Source: Hydrogenophaga sp. RAC07 (GTDB lineage: Bacteria; Pseudomonadota; Gammaproteobacteria; Burkholderiales; Burkholderiaceae_C). From it: 64,000 nucleotides of DNA. Positions 1 to 9,218 of the stretch are shown here, in pieces (within the stretch, counting starts at the first letter, position 1; each line of letters starts with the position of its first letter). The notes beneath the pieces are model-generated. The model made no database searches. It worked only from the letters and a program-made list of their open reading frames with translations, and was not told the DNA's origin. Location: the NCBI RefSeq assembly GCF_001713375.1, contig NZ_CP016449.1:4321501-4385500 (forward strand), in the 5' to 3' direction. The position numbers and the translations under genes are program-made.

Positions 1-2219
1 TCGGCGGCGGCCTGGCGCGCCTGGGCTTCGTGCAGGCGCCAGTAGTGGCCCTGGCGCGCCATCAGCTGGTCGTGCGGTCCCACCTCCACCACCTCGCCGC
101 GGTCCATCACCACCAGGCGGTCGGCCTTGCGCAGCGTGGACAGGCGGTGTGCGATGGCAATCGTCGTGCGGCCCTGCACCAGGTTGTCCAGCGCCTTCTG
201 GATCTCTTTTTCCGTCTCGGTGTCCACCGCCGAGGTGGCTTCGTCCAGGATCAGGATGCGCGGGTCGATCAGCAGCGCGCGCGCGATGCTGATGCGCTGG
301 CGCTCACCACCCGAGAGGCCCTGGCCGCGCTCGCCCACCAGCGAGTCGTAGCCGTGTGCCAGCCGCAGGATGAATTCGTGCGCATTGGCCGCGCGAGCCG
401 CGGCCACGATCTCCTCGCGCGTGGCGCCGGGTTTGCCGTAAGCGATGTTGTCGGCCACGGTGCCGAAGAACAGGAACGGCTCCTGCAGCACCAGGCCAAT
501 GTGGCGGCGGTAGTCGGCCACCTTGAAGCGGCGGATGTCGTGGCCGTCGAGCTCGATGCGTCCTTCGCTCACGTCGTGGAAGCGGCAGATCAGGTTGACC
601 AGCGTGCTCTTGCCCGAGCCGCTGTGGCCCACCAGGCCGATCATTTCGCCGGGGCGGATGTCCAGGCTCAGGTCGCGGATCACCGAGCGGTTGCCGTAGC
701 GGAACGCAATGCCGTGGATGCTCAGCCCGCCCTGCACCCGCACGCCCTGCACCGGATCGGCCGGCTCGGGCACGTTGGACACGTGGTCCAGGATGTCGAA
801 GATGCGCTTGGCGCCGGCGGCGGCCTTCTGCGTCACCGAGACGATGCGGCTCATGGAGTCGAGCCGGCCGTAGAAGCGGCCGATGTAGGCAATGAAGGCG
901 GTGAGCACACCGACCGTGATGTCGCCCTTGGCGATCTGCCAGATGCCGAAGGCCCAGACCACCAGCAGGCCGATGTCGGTGAGCAGCGTCACGGTGGGCG
1001 TGAACAGGCTCCAGGTCTTGTTGATGCGGTCGTTGACCACCAGGTTCTGCGCGTTGGCCTCGTGAAACCGCCCCGACTCGCGCTTTTCCTGCGCAAAGGC
1101 CTTGACCACGCGGATGCCCGGAATGGTGTCGGCGAGCACGTTGGTCACGTCGCCCCACACGCGGTCGATCTTCTCGAAGCCGGTGCGCAGGCGGTCGCGC
1201 ACGCGGTGGATCATCCAGGCAATGAAGGGCAGCGGCAGCAGCGTGACCAGCGCCAGCCAGGGGTTGATGGAGAACAGGATGGCCGAGGTCATGAGCAGCA
1301 TCAGCACGTCGGTGGCGAAATCGAGCGCGTGCAGCGAGAGGAACACCGAGAGCCGGTCGGTCTCGGAGCCGATGCGGGCGATCAGATCACCGGTGCGCTT
1401 GGCACCAAAGTAGTCGAGCGAGAGGCCCAGCAGGTGGTCGAACGCACTGGTGCGCAGATCGGCCGCGATGCGCTCGGACACCAGCGCCAGCAGCCAGGTG
1501 CGCGCCCAGCCCAGCCCCCAGGCCACCAGCCCCGCGCCCAGCAAACCCGAGAGCAGCAAGGCCACATAAGCGCTGTCGATCTGCTGGCCGTTCTGGAACG
1601 GAATCAGCACATCGTCCATGAGCGGAATCGTCAGGTAGGGCGGCACCAGCGTGGCGGCGGTGGACGCCAGCGTGAGCAGAAAGCCCGCAAGCAACTGCCA
1701 GCGGTAAGGCCGCGCAAAACGCCACAGCCGCAGCAGCACCCAGGTGGACGGCACCTCGGCCGTTTGCCGCGCACACACCTCGCACTCCTCGCTGTCGGGG
1801 TTCAGGAGCGACTGGCAGGTCGGACAGCGCAGGCCCGATTCGGGCACGGGTGCCGCGCCGCCCTGCAGGCGGGTGACGGCCAGATCGAACTGGCGCACCA
1901 GGCGCAACGCATCGGGGTTCTGGGCGAGGGTGAAACGCCAGCGCTGGCGCAGGCCGCCGCCGTCCAGCAGGTCCAGCGTGGCCACACCGGCCAGGTCGGT
2001 GTGCTGCAGGCGCTGCGCGCTGTCCAGCGGCCAGGCCTGCCGGCCACCGTCCACGTCGAACTGCACCAGTTCGCTGGCGGTGAGCAGCAGTTCGCCGCTG
2101 GCGAAGTGGCCTTGGGCGTCCAGATCGAGGGCCATGCGGGCCAGCACGTCCGCAGGGGTGGCGTCGGCTTGGGCGGGGCCGAGGGCGGCGGAGTGGGGGT
2201 GGGCGGGCGTGGTTTGCAT
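1..2219 (-). CDS. ABC transporter, fused permease/ATPase with N-terminal zinc ribbon; 3' end outside window
   Basis: About 739 residues are visible and the C-terminus lies beyond base 1. The first ~125 residues form a globular region of unknown fold. A zinc-ribbon-like pair of CxxC motifs follows (Cys132, 135, 146, 149). Next comes a six-helix type-I ABC exporter membrane domain, then a complete ATPase with Walker A GHSGSGKST (about residue 530), signature LSGGERQR, Walker B LILDEATSA and the H-loop AHRLS. The architecture is that of half-transporters that dimerise in the inner membrane. It is divergent from the cyanophycin synthetase pair, with 213 bp between the start codons. In Burkholderiales an ABC transporter of this kind is regularly annotated as cyanophycin-metabolism-associated, so a role beside cyanophycin synthesis is likely. 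The transported substrate is not evident. Confidence 0.88.
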   Translation of the reverse strand, partial: MQTTPAHPHSAALGPAQADATPADVLARMALDLDAQGHFASGELLLTASELVQFDVDGGRQAWPLDSAQRLQHTDLAGVATLDLLDGGGLRQRWRFTLAQNPDALRLVRQFDLAVTRLQGGAAPVPESGLRCPTCQSLLNPDSEECEVCARQTAEVPSTWVLLRLWRFARPYRWQLLAGFLLTLASTAATLVPPYLTIPLMDDVLIPFQNGQQIDSAYVALLLSGLLGAGLVAWGLGWARTWLLALVSERIAADLRTSAFDHLLGLSLDYFGAKRTGDLIARIGSETDRLSVFLSLHALDFATDVLMLLMTSAILFSINPWLALVTLLPLPFIAWMIHRVRDRLRTGFEKIDRVWGDVTNVLADTIPGIRVVKAFAQEKRESGRFHEANAQNLVVNDRINKTWSLFTPTVTLLTDIGLLVVWAFGIWQIAKGDITVGVLTAFIAYIGRFYGRLDSMSRIVSVTQKAAAGAKRIFDILDHVSNVPEPADPVQGVRVQGGLSIHGIAFRYGNRSVIRDLSLDIRPGEMIGLVGHSGSGKSTLVNLICRFHDVSEGRIELDGHDIRRFKVADYRRHIGLVLQEPFLFFGTVADNIAYGKPGATREEIVAAARAANAHEFILRLAHGYDSLVGERGQGLSGGERQRISIARALLIDPRILILDEATSAVDTETEKEIQKALDNLVQGRTTIAIAHRLSTLRKADRLVVMDRGEVVEVGPHDQLMARQGHYWRLHEAQARQAAA

Positions 2220-2432
2220 GAACCGGAAATTGTGCGCCAACTCACCGGCGTTGCTGGTGTGACATACAGCCACAATTTGTCGTGCACGGCTCAGCCGCAC
2301 GTCCCCGGGACGGCGCAGAATGCGGGCTGCGGGTGTTTGAGGCACTTGCGCAGGGCGGCGTGTGAAGGCGCGAGCCCCCCCATTGACAGCCGGGTCCCTT
2401 GCCCGGCTTTTGTGTGTTCAATCCCGGGTTTT

Positions 2433-4583
2433 ATGGATTCAAACCGTTTTGCGCTGACTGTGCTTCGCCACCGTTTCCTCGGAGGTCCGAACGTCTGGAC
2501 CTACCGCTCCACGATGGAGGTGTGGCTGGACCTGGGTGAGCTGGAGCAGCACCCGTCCCACACCATCGAAGGCCTGACCGACCGGCTGCTGGCGTGGCTG
2601 CCCGGCCTGGCCACCCACCATTGCGGCGTGGGCGAGGTGGGGGGGTTTGTGCAGCGGCTGCGCGAGGGCACCTGGGCCGGCCATGTGCTGGAGCACTGCG
2701 TGATCGAACTGCTCAACCTGGCGGGCATGCCCACCGGCTTTGGCCAGACGCGCAGCACCAGCCAGCCCGGTGTCTACCGCATGGTGTTTCGCGCGCGCAA
2801 CCGCGCCACCGCCGAAGCGGCCCTGACCCACGGCCATGCGCTCTTGCAGGCGGCGATGAACAACCAGGCCTTTGATGTGACTGCTGCCGTGAAGGCCCTG
2901 CACGACGTGGTCGACGCCACCTGGCTCGGCCCGTCCACGGCGGCCATTGTGAACGCGGCCACCGAGCGCGGCATTCCGCACCTGCGCCTGACCGAAGGCA
3001 ACCTCGTGCAGCTCGGCCAGGGCGCGCGCCAGCGCCGCATCTGGACGGCGGAAACCGAGCTCACCAGTGCGATCGCCGAGAACATCGCCAGCGACAAGGA
3101 CCTGACCAAAACCCTGCTGCAAAGCTGTGGCGTGCCGGTGCCCGAGGGCCAGATCGTGGCCAGCGCGGCCGAGGCCTGGGAAGCGGCGCAAGACATCGGG
3201 CTGCCGGTGGTGGTCAAGCCCAGCGACGCCAACCACGGGCGCGGCGTGTCGCTCGAACTGAGTGAGCAGGCCGACATCGAGCGCGCGTTTGCCATTGCCG
3301 ATGCCGAGGGCAGCGACGTGATCGTGGAGCGCCACATCCTGGGCAACGAGCACCGCGTGCTGGTGGTGGGCGGGCGTGTGGTGGCGGCCAACCGGGGCGA
3401 GAGCCTGTGGGTCACCGGCGACGGTGTGGCCACGGTGAAAACGCTCATCGACCTGCAGCTCAACAGCGACCCGCGCCGCGGCGAGGCCGAAGAGTTTCCG
3501 CTCGAGACGATCCACCTGGAGCGTGAACCGGCCATGGCCCTGCTGCTGGAGCGCCAGGGCCTGGGGGCCGACGCCGTGCCCGCCGAGGGCCAGCGCGTGC
3601 TGGTGCAGCGCAACGGCAACATGGCCTACGACTGCACGGATGACGTGCACCCCGAGGTGGCCTACATGGCGAGCCTCGCCGCGCGCGCCGTGGGCCTGGA
3701 CATCGCCGGCATCGACATGGTCACGCAGGACATCGGCCGTCCGCTGCACGAGGTGGGCGGCGCCATTGTGGAAGTGAACGCCGGCCCCGGTCTGCTCATG
3801 CACCTGCGCCCGGCCATCGGTCAGCCGCGCCCGGTGGGTGAAGCCATCGTGGCCCAGCTGTTCGACCCTGCCACGCCCATGGCCGGGCGTGTGCCCCTCA
3901 TCGGGGTGAGCGGCACGCGAGGCACCGCGCTGCTGACCCGCGCCGCAGCCTTCCTGCTCGACCTGGCGGGCGCTCCTGCCGGCCTCGCATCGAGCGAAGG
4001 CATCCACATCGGGCGCCGGCGCATCGAGCGCGCGGGCGCCGACTACTGGGAGCAGTGCCAGCGCCTGCTCATGAACCGCGAGATCCAGGGCCTGGCGGTG
4101 GAAACCCCGCCTTCGCTGATCCTCGACCACGGCCTGCCCTACGACCGCTGCCTGGTGGGCGTGGTGACCGACCTCGGTGGCTGGGAAGGCTTGGCGCACC
4201 ACGACATTCTTGATGCCTCGGGCATGCCGCGCGTGCTGCGCACCCAGGTCGACGTGGTGCTGGCGCAAGGAGCCTGCGTGCTCAACCTGGACGAACCCGG
4301 CGTGGCCGCGCTGGCCGAGCATTGCGACGGCAGCAGCCTGGGCTATGGCGCCGGTGCGGTGCCGGACGGCGTGGACATGCCACGCACCGTGCGCTGGCAG
4401 GCAGATGCGGTGTGCCTGATCGACAACGGCGAGGTGATCGCCCGCGCACCACTGGCCGGCATCACCGACATGGCGACCGCGCACATCCTGTGTGGTGCCG
4501 CCGCGGCGGCCTGGGCCGCTGGCCTGAGCCCGGTGCTGGTGGCCGCGGGCCTGCAGCGCTTTGACACCCTGCCGCGCGTCTGA
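2433..4583 (+). CDS. cphA2: cyanophycin synthetase-like protein with degenerate Mur-ligase domain (CphA2/CphA' type)
   Basis: 716 residues, paralogous to the next gene. The N-terminal domain and the ATP-grasp domain (VVVKPSDANHGRGV, about residues 262-275) are intact. The Mur-ligase-like C-terminal part is shortened, and its P-loop is altered: the GTNGKT of the neighbour is GTRGTA here (residues 494-499), so the ATP-binding lysine is missing. CphA polymerises Asp and Arg. Cyanobacterial CphA2 also lost the second ATP site and joins beta-Asp-Arg dipeptides, so recycling of dipeptides is a plausible role here, but this is inference. The ATG at 2433 was chosen because homology with the neighbour begins directly after it. 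Reading further upstream gives only low-complexity shadow sequence. The gene lies 56 bp before cphA and is probably cotranscribed. Confidence 0.85.
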   Translation: MDSNRFALTVLRHRFLGGPNVWTYRSTMEVWLDLGELEQHPSHTIEGLTDRLLAWLPGLATHHCGVGEVGGFVQRLREGTWAGHVLEHCVIELLNLAGMPTGFGQTRSTSQPGVYRMVFRARNRATAEAALTHGHALLQAAMNNQAFDVTAAVKALHDVVDATWLGPSTAAIVNAATERGIPHLRLTEGNLVQLGQGARQRRIWTAETELTSAIAENIASDKDLTKTLLQSCGVPVPEGQIVASAAEAWEAAQDIGLPVVVKPSDANHGRGVSLELSEQADIERAFAIADAEGSDVIVERHILGNEHRVLVVGGRVVAANRGESLWVTGDGVATVKTLIDLQLNSDPRRGEAEEFPLETIHLEREPAMALLLERQGLGADAVPAEGQRVLVQRNGNMAYDCTDDVHPEVAYMASLAARAVGLDIAGIDMVTQDIGRPLHEVGGAIVEVNAGPGLLMHLRPAIGQPRPVGEAIVAQLFDPATPMAGRVPLIGVSGTRGTALLTRAAAFLLDLAGAPAGLASSEGIHIGRRRIERAGADYWEQCQRLLMNREIQGLAVETPPSLILDHGLPYDRCLVGVVTDLGGWEGLAHHDILDASGMPRVLRTQVDVVLAQGACVLNLDEPGVAALAEHCDGSSLGYGAGAVPDGVDMPRTVRWQADAVCLIDNGEVIARAPLAGITDMATAHILCGAAAAAWAAGLSPVLVAAGLQRFDTLPRV

Positions 4584-4639
4584 CGTCGTCACCCCGCACC
4601 GCACTTTCACCGCACCCCAACCGAATTCCGACATCCGCC

Positions 4640-7231
4640 ATGGACATCTCCCGCATCCGTGCCTTGCGTGGTCCCAACCTCTGGACCCGCCAGACCGCCA
4701 TCGAAGCCATCGTGCACTGCCCGCCCGAGGAGCGCTCGTTGAGCTCCCTGCCTGGGTTCGAGGCCGCCCTGCGTGCGCAGTTTCCGCAGCTCGGCCGTTT
4801 CCCGCGCCCGGCCGCCGACCTCTCGCTGGCCAATGTGCTCAAGCTGGTGGCGCTGGCCTTGCAGGCCCAGGCCGGCTGCCCTGTGAGCTTTTCGCGTTGC
4901 ACCGAGACCGTGGAGACGGGCACCTACCAGGTGGTGGTGGAGTACACCGAAGAGGCCGTGGGGCGCGAGGCCCTCAAGGCCGCCGAGCAGCTCATTGCCG
5001 CCGTGCGCACCCAGCCAGGAGAGGCCTTCGACGTGGAGGCCGTGATTGCGCGCCTGCGCGAGATCGACGAAGACGTGCGCCTGGGCCCGTCCACCGGCTC
5101 CATCGTCAACGCGGCGGTGGCGCGCGGCATCCCGTTTCGCCGTCTCACGCAGGGCTCGCTGGTGCAGTTCGGCTGGGGCTCGCGCCAGCGCCGCATCTGG
5201 GCCGCCGAGGTGGACAGCACCAGCGCGGTGTCGGAGAGCATCGCGCAGGACAAGGACCTCACCAAGAACCTGCTGCGCGCCGCCGGCGTGCCGGTCCCGC
5301 TGGGTCGGCCGGTGGACAGCGCCGAAGAGGCCTGGGCCGCGGCGCAGTACATCGGCCTGCCGGTGGTGGTGAAGCCGCGCGACGGCAACCAGGGCAAGGG
5401 CGTGACCGTGAACATCGTCTCGCGCGAACACCTGGAGCTGGCCTACCGCGTGGCCGCCGAGTACGGGCAGCCGATGGTGGAGAAATACCTGCCCGGCAGC
5501 GATTACCGCCTGCTGGTGGTGGGTGATCGGCTCATTGCCGCGGCGCGGCGCGACCCGCCGCAGGTGACCGGCGATGGTGTGCACACGGTGGCGCAGCTGG
5601 TGGCCCAGGTGAATGCCGATCCGCAGCGCGGCGATGGCCATGGGACGTCGCTCACGCGCATGCGCATCGACGAGATCGCGCTGGCGCGCCTGCAGATCCA
5701 GGGCCACACGCCCGACACCGTGCCGGCCAAGGGCGAGCGCGTGGTGCTGCGCAACAACGCCAACCTCTCCACCGGTGGCACCGCCACCGACGTGACCGAC
5801 GACGTGCACCCCGAGGTGGCCGCCAGCGCCGTGGCCGCGGCCCGCATGGTGGGCCTGGACGTGTGCGGTGTGGACGTGGTGTGCGAGACCGTGCTCACGC
5901 CGCTGGAAGACCAGAGCGGCGGCGTGGTGGAGGTGAACGCCGCGCCCGGCCTGCGCATGCACCTGAGCCCCTCGTACGGCAAGGGGCGCGCGGTGGGTGA
6001 GGCCATCGTCGATCATTTGTTCGCGCCCAACCAGAACGGCCGCATTCCGGTGGTGGCTGTGACCGGCACCAACGGCAAGACGACCACCGCGCGCCTGATC
6101 GCACACCTGCTGCACACGCAGGGCTACCGCGTGGGCATGACCAACACCGACGGCGTGTACGTGAACGGCCGCCAGACCGACAGCGGCGACTGCGCCGGCC
6201 CGCGCAGCGCGCGCAACGTGCTGATGCACCCCGAGGTGGACGCGGCCGTGTTCGAGACCGCGCGCGGCGGTGTGCTGCGCGAAGGCCTGGGGTTTGATCG
6301 CTGCCAGGTGGCCGTGGTCACCAACATCGGCTCGGGCGACCATCTCGGCCTGAACTACATCACCACCGTGGAAGACATCGCAGTGCTCAAGCGCGTGGTG
6401 ATCCAGAACGTGGCGCCCACCGGCTACGGTGTGCTCAACGCAGCCGACCCGCACTGCATCCGCATGGCCGAGGTGTGCACCGGCGAAGTCATCTTCTTTT
6501 GCGGCGACGGCAACAACCCGGTGCTGGCCACGCACCGCGCGCAGGGCCGTCGCGCCGTGTGGGTGGAGGACGGGAACATCGTTGCCCTGCAAGGCGAACG
6601 CCGCCACGAAGTGGCGCTGGCCGACATTCCCATGACCCTGGGCGGCCGCATCGGCTTCCAGGTGGACAACGCCATGGCCGCGCTGGCCGCGGCCTGGGGC
6701 CTGGGCATTCCGTGGGCCCGCATTCGCAAGGGTCTGGCCACCTTCCAGAGCGACCCCGCCAGCGTGCCGGGCCGCTTCAACCTCATGACGTTGCGCGGCG
6801 CCACCGTGATCGCCGACTACGGCCACAACCCGGACGCCATGCGCGCCCTGGTCTCGGCCGCCGAGGCCATGCCGGCGCAGCGCCGCATGGTGGTCATCAG
6901 CGGCGCGGGCGACCGGCGCGACGAAGACATCCGCGAGCAGACCCGCATTTTGGGCGCGGCGTTCGACGAAGTGATCCTGTACGAAGACGCGTGCCAGCGT
7001 GGCCGCACCGAGGGCGAAGTCACGGGGCTGCTGCGTGAGGGCCTGGAGGGCGCCACGCGCACGACCCGCATCGACACCATCCAGGGCGAGTTCGTGGCCA
7101 TCGACACAGCGCTCGCGCGCCTGCAACCGGGCGACCTCTGCCTGGTGCTGATCGACCAGGTGGAGGCGGCGCTGCGTTATTTGCGCGAGCGCTGCGATCC
7201 GGTGGCTTCAGCGTCCGGCGCCATCGCCTGA
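4640..7231 (+). CDS. cphA: cyanophycin synthetase
   Basis: 863 residues, the usual length for CphA. It makes the storage polymer multi-L-arginyl-poly-L-aspartate in the cytoplasm, using two ATP-dependent steps. Visible domains are the N-terminal domain (about 1-160), ATP-grasp (VVVKPRDGNQGKGV near 244-257, adding Asp to the backbone) and a Mur-ligase-like domain with intact P-loop GTNGKTT (residues 476-482), which adds Arg. The C-terminal Mur domain is complete, including YGHNPDA near 731. It follows the cphA2-like gene by 56 bp, and both are divergent from the ABC transporter. Its 3' end overlaps the convergent acyltransferase gene by 55 bp. No cyanophycinase gene is in the window. Confidence 0.95.
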   Translation: MDISRIRALRGPNLWTRQTAIEAIVHCPPEERSLSSLPGFEAALRAQFPQLGRFPRPAADLSLANVLKLVALALQAQAGCPVSFSRCTETVETGTYQVVVEYTEEAVGREALKAAEQLIAAVRTQPGEAFDVEAVIARLREIDEDVRLGPSTGSIVNAAVARGIPFRRLTQGSLVQFGWGSRQRRIWAAEVDSTSAVSESIAQDKDLTKNLLRAAGVPVPLGRPVDSAEEAWAAAQYIGLPVVVKPRDGNQGKGVTVNIVSREHLELAYRVAAEYGQPMVEKYLPGSDYRLLVVGDRLIAAARRDPPQVTGDGVHTVAQLVAQVNADPQRGDGHGTSLTRMRIDEIALARLQIQGHTPDTVPAKGERVVLRNNANLSTGGTATDVTDDVHPEVAASAVAAARMVGLDVCGVDVVCETVLTPLEDQSGGVVEVNAAPGLRMHLSPSYGKGRAVGEAIVDHLFAPNQNGRIPVVAVTGTNGKTTTARLIAHLLHTQGYRVGMTNTDGVYVNGRQTDSGDCAGPRSARNVLMHPEVDAAVFETARGGVLREGLGFDRCQVAVVTNIGSGDHLGLNYITTVEDIAVLKRVVIQNVAPTGYGVLNAADPHCIRMAEVCTGEVIFFCGDGNNPVLATHRAQGRRAVWVEDGNIVALQGERRHEVALADIPMTLGGRIGFQVDNAMAALAAAWGLGIPWARIRKGLATFQSDPASVPGRFNLMTLRGATVIADYGHNPDAMRALVSAAEAMPAQRRMVVISGAGDRRDEDIREQTRILGAAFDEVILYEDACQRGRTEGEVTGLLREGLEGATRTTRIDTIQGEFVAIDTALARLQPGDLCLVLIDQVEAALRYLRERCDPVASASGAIA

Positions 7232-8304
7232 AGCGGCACCGCGGGCCGACGAGCCCGCCCCAGTCCCGCCAGGCGCTGCTCCACGCCGTGGTGGAAAGCC
7301 GCGCCCGCCAGGTTGCACGCCAGCCAGGCCACCAGCACGCCGAGCGTCTGTGTCCACGCATCGGGGCTGGCGTAACGCGTGAACCACGCGTTCACGACCA
7401 GCGCCACCGGGAAGTTCAGCAAAAACACCCCGTAGGAGATGCGGCCCAGGTAAGCCAGCGCGCGGCTGCGCGGCCAGGTGAACAGCCAGCCGCTGCGGTG
7501 CGCCCAGGCCAGCGCCAGCGCCACACCCAGCGCGAGCGCAATGCGGGTGCGCCAGTCCAGCGCGAGTGACAACAGGGTGATCAGCACCATGGCCGCCAGC
7601 CAGACCGCGGCGCTGCGTCCTGCCTGAGCCCGGCTCAACCAGAAGGCCAGCGCGCCCAGGCCATAGGCACCGAAAAAGTAGAGGGCCCAGTTGTCCCATC
7701 CGCTGTCGCGGTTGAAGTGAAAGAGCGAGGCCAGCACCACGGCCACCACCAGCAGCGGCGCCACCCACCCCAGCCGCCGGCCCAGCCACAGCAGGCCCAG
7801 CAGCAGCGCAAACAGCTGCACGTCGATGGCCACGTACCAGACGCCGGCCGACAGCGAGTCCACCCCCAGCAGGCTGTGGATCAACAGCGCGTGCGCCACG
7901 AACTGCCACAGCGTGGGCGGCGCCGGCAGCGAGTCGTGGGTCATCCAGACCCGTGCGATTTCGGTGCACACCATGGCCAGCAAGAGCGCCGCCGTCAGCG
8001 GCAGGCTGACCCGCACAAAACGCTGCCAGAGCAGGGTCAGTGGACGTTCGCTGCGCAGAACACCGTCGGGCGCCAGGCTGCGTGCGGCCAGGAAACCCGC
8101 CACCACGAGAAAGATCTGCACCGCCATGCGCGCATGCTGGCTGAACCAGCCCACCAGACCCGGCGCGAGCGGGTACGTCCAGTCCGACATGGGGCCGTAA
8201 AACGCCAGGTGGTGCAACACGATGAACTGCGAACCGACGGCTTTGAGTGCGTCGATGAAGGGCAGGCGCTCAACAGCGGGCGCGCGAGACATCGGGGTTG
8301 ACAT
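7177..8304 (-). CDS. acyltransferase 3 family integral membrane protein
   Basis: 375 residues, polytopic, with about ten hydrophobic segments. It begins with the family-typical stretch FIDALKAVGSQFIVLHHL, which carries the histidine expected in acyltransferase-3 (OafA/YrhL-like) enzymes. These enzymes move acyl groups onto sugars or other surface glycans across the inner membrane. The ATG at 8304 is the first in-frame start after arginine/alanine-rich nonsense. A second ATG at 8292 (MSRAPAVE) is possible. No clear Shine-Dalgarno separates the two. The C-terminus overlaps the end of cphA on the other strand. The acceptor molecule cannot be inferred. Confidence 0.82.
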   Translation of the reverse strand: MSTPMSRAPAVERLPFIDALKAVGSQFIVLHHLAFYGPMSDWTYPLAPGLVGWFSQHARMAVQIFLVVAGFLAARSLAPDGVLRSERPLTLLWQRFVRVSLPLTAALLLAMVCTEIARVWMTHDSLPAPPTLWQFVAHALLIHSLLGVDSLSAGVWYVAIDVQLFALLLGLLWLGRRLGWVAPLLVVAVVLASLFHFNRDSGWDNWALYFFGAYGLGALAFWLSRAQAGRSAAVWLAAMVLITLLSLALDWRTRIALALGVALALAWAHRSGWLFTWPRSRALAYLGRISYGVFLLNFPVALVVNAWFTRYASPDAWTQTLGVLVAWLACNLAGAAFHHGVEQRLAGLGRARRPAVPLQAMAPDAEATGSQRSRK

Positions 8305-8323
8305 GGATCGGGAGGGACCGGGA

Positions 8324-8971
8324 TCAGGAGACGTCGCTCGACTGCGAAACGCCGGCCACCGCCGCGCCGCCCCCGCCGCCCCCGCCACCACCCCGTCCAC
8401 CGCGGGCCTCGGCTCCGCCACCGCGCCGCGCACCTGCACCGCCCGCATTCACACGCAGCGGCCCCTGGTTCGGGATCAGGTCGGCGGGTGCCGGCGTCAG
8501 GTCCAGCGCCTGGCGGATGAAATCGCGAAGGGAAATGACCAGTGGAGCCACCTCGACATTGCGCCCCGCCACCATCTCGTTGGCAGCCAGTGCGGCCAGC
8601 CGCACCTGTTCTTCGGTGCCCAGCAAGATGACGTCGGACAACGCGGCTTCCACGGCATCGCGGATGCGGCGGCGGCGCTCGGAAGCGCTCGCCAGCGCGG
8701 CCGTTTCGCCGTCTTCATCGGCATCGACATCGCGGCGCTGATCCCGCAGGTGGGCCGGGTCCACCGCCAACACGCCGGTGAACGAGCCGCCCAAGGTCTT
8801 GTAGGCCGCAATCAGCACCTTCAGGCGCTCGTTGATCTGGCGGTTCTCACGCTCGCGCCGGCGCTGGAAGGTCTGCATGAACACCAGGCGGATGCCCACG
8901 AACACGAGCGACACCACGATCAGGCTGAAGAGCGTGGTGAAGACCGTGGACCACGAACTGAAATCGAGCAT
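8324..8971 (-). CDS. single-pass membrane protein with coiled region and poly-glycine tail, function unknown
   Basis: About 215 residues. One N-terminal membrane segment (roughly residues 12-34) is followed by an arginine-rich charged helical stretch, then a soluble helical middle domain. The tail contains an uninterrupted run of nine glycines next to further Gly/Arg/Ala. Related proteins of similar layout exist in proteobacteria as uncharacterised membrane proteins; I do not recognise a named family. The ATG at 8971 was taken as start. A GTG three codons upstream (8980) is equally possible. The gene precedes the acyltransferase in the same direction with only about 20 bp between them, so the two are probably cotranscribed. 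Confidence 0.7.
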   Translation of the reverse strand: MLDFSSWSTVFTTLFSLIVVSLVFVGIRLVFMQTFQRRRERENRQINERLKVLIAAYKTLGGSFTGVLAVDPAHLRDQRRDVDADEDGETAALASASERRRRIRDAVEAALSDVILLGTEEQVRLAALAANEMVAGRNVEVAPLVISLRDFIRQALDLTPAPADLIPNQGPLRVNAGGAGARRGGGAEARGGRGGGGGGGGGAAVAGVSQSSDVS

Positions 8972-9015
8972 GCCGCGCACCGCTGGAGCTCAGAAAGTGG
9001 ACAGGCCGTCGCAGG

Positions 9016-9039
9016 GCGTCAGAGCAATTGCTCTGACGC
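9016..9039. repeat. 24-bp perfect palindrome
   Basis: The core GTCAGAGCAATTGCTCTGAC extends by two bases on each side and is fully self-complementary, with its centre between 9027 and 9028. It lies 45 bp upstream of the membrane-protein gene that starts at 8971. Such a site could be a dimer-binding operator. It has no T-run that would make it a Rho-independent terminator. Confidence 0.6.
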
Positions 9040-9178
9040 GCAAGCAAAATCAACGAAGTACATAGCCGCGCTCCCTTCAGTTCAGTCGATGGATGACGCA
9101 GTTTATGCGACGGGCCTTCGGCCCTCACAGCGTTGTTGCGACTGCGAGATGGACTGCGTGATGTTGCGTGCGACCCAT

Positions 9179-9218
9179 GGGCTTCCGCCGGTGTCCCGGA
9201 CGGTTTGCCTGGCCTGCC
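9179..9218 (+). repeat. dispersed repeat, copy A
   Basis: It starts GGGCTTCCGCCGGTGTCCCG and runs on to the TTTGCCTGGCC segment. It matches the copy at 31373-31412 at about 35 of 40 positions and the copy at 31254-31289 more weakly. All copies lie in non-coding DNA. No terminal inverted repeat or open reading frame links them, and the repeat family is not one I recognise. Confidence 0.55.

Noticed and set aside
30..2432. Long plus-strand open frame fused in phase to the cphA2-like gene
   Set aside because: It is the shadow of the ABC transporter on the other strand, His/Arg/Gln-rich without domain content; the real gene begins at 2433.
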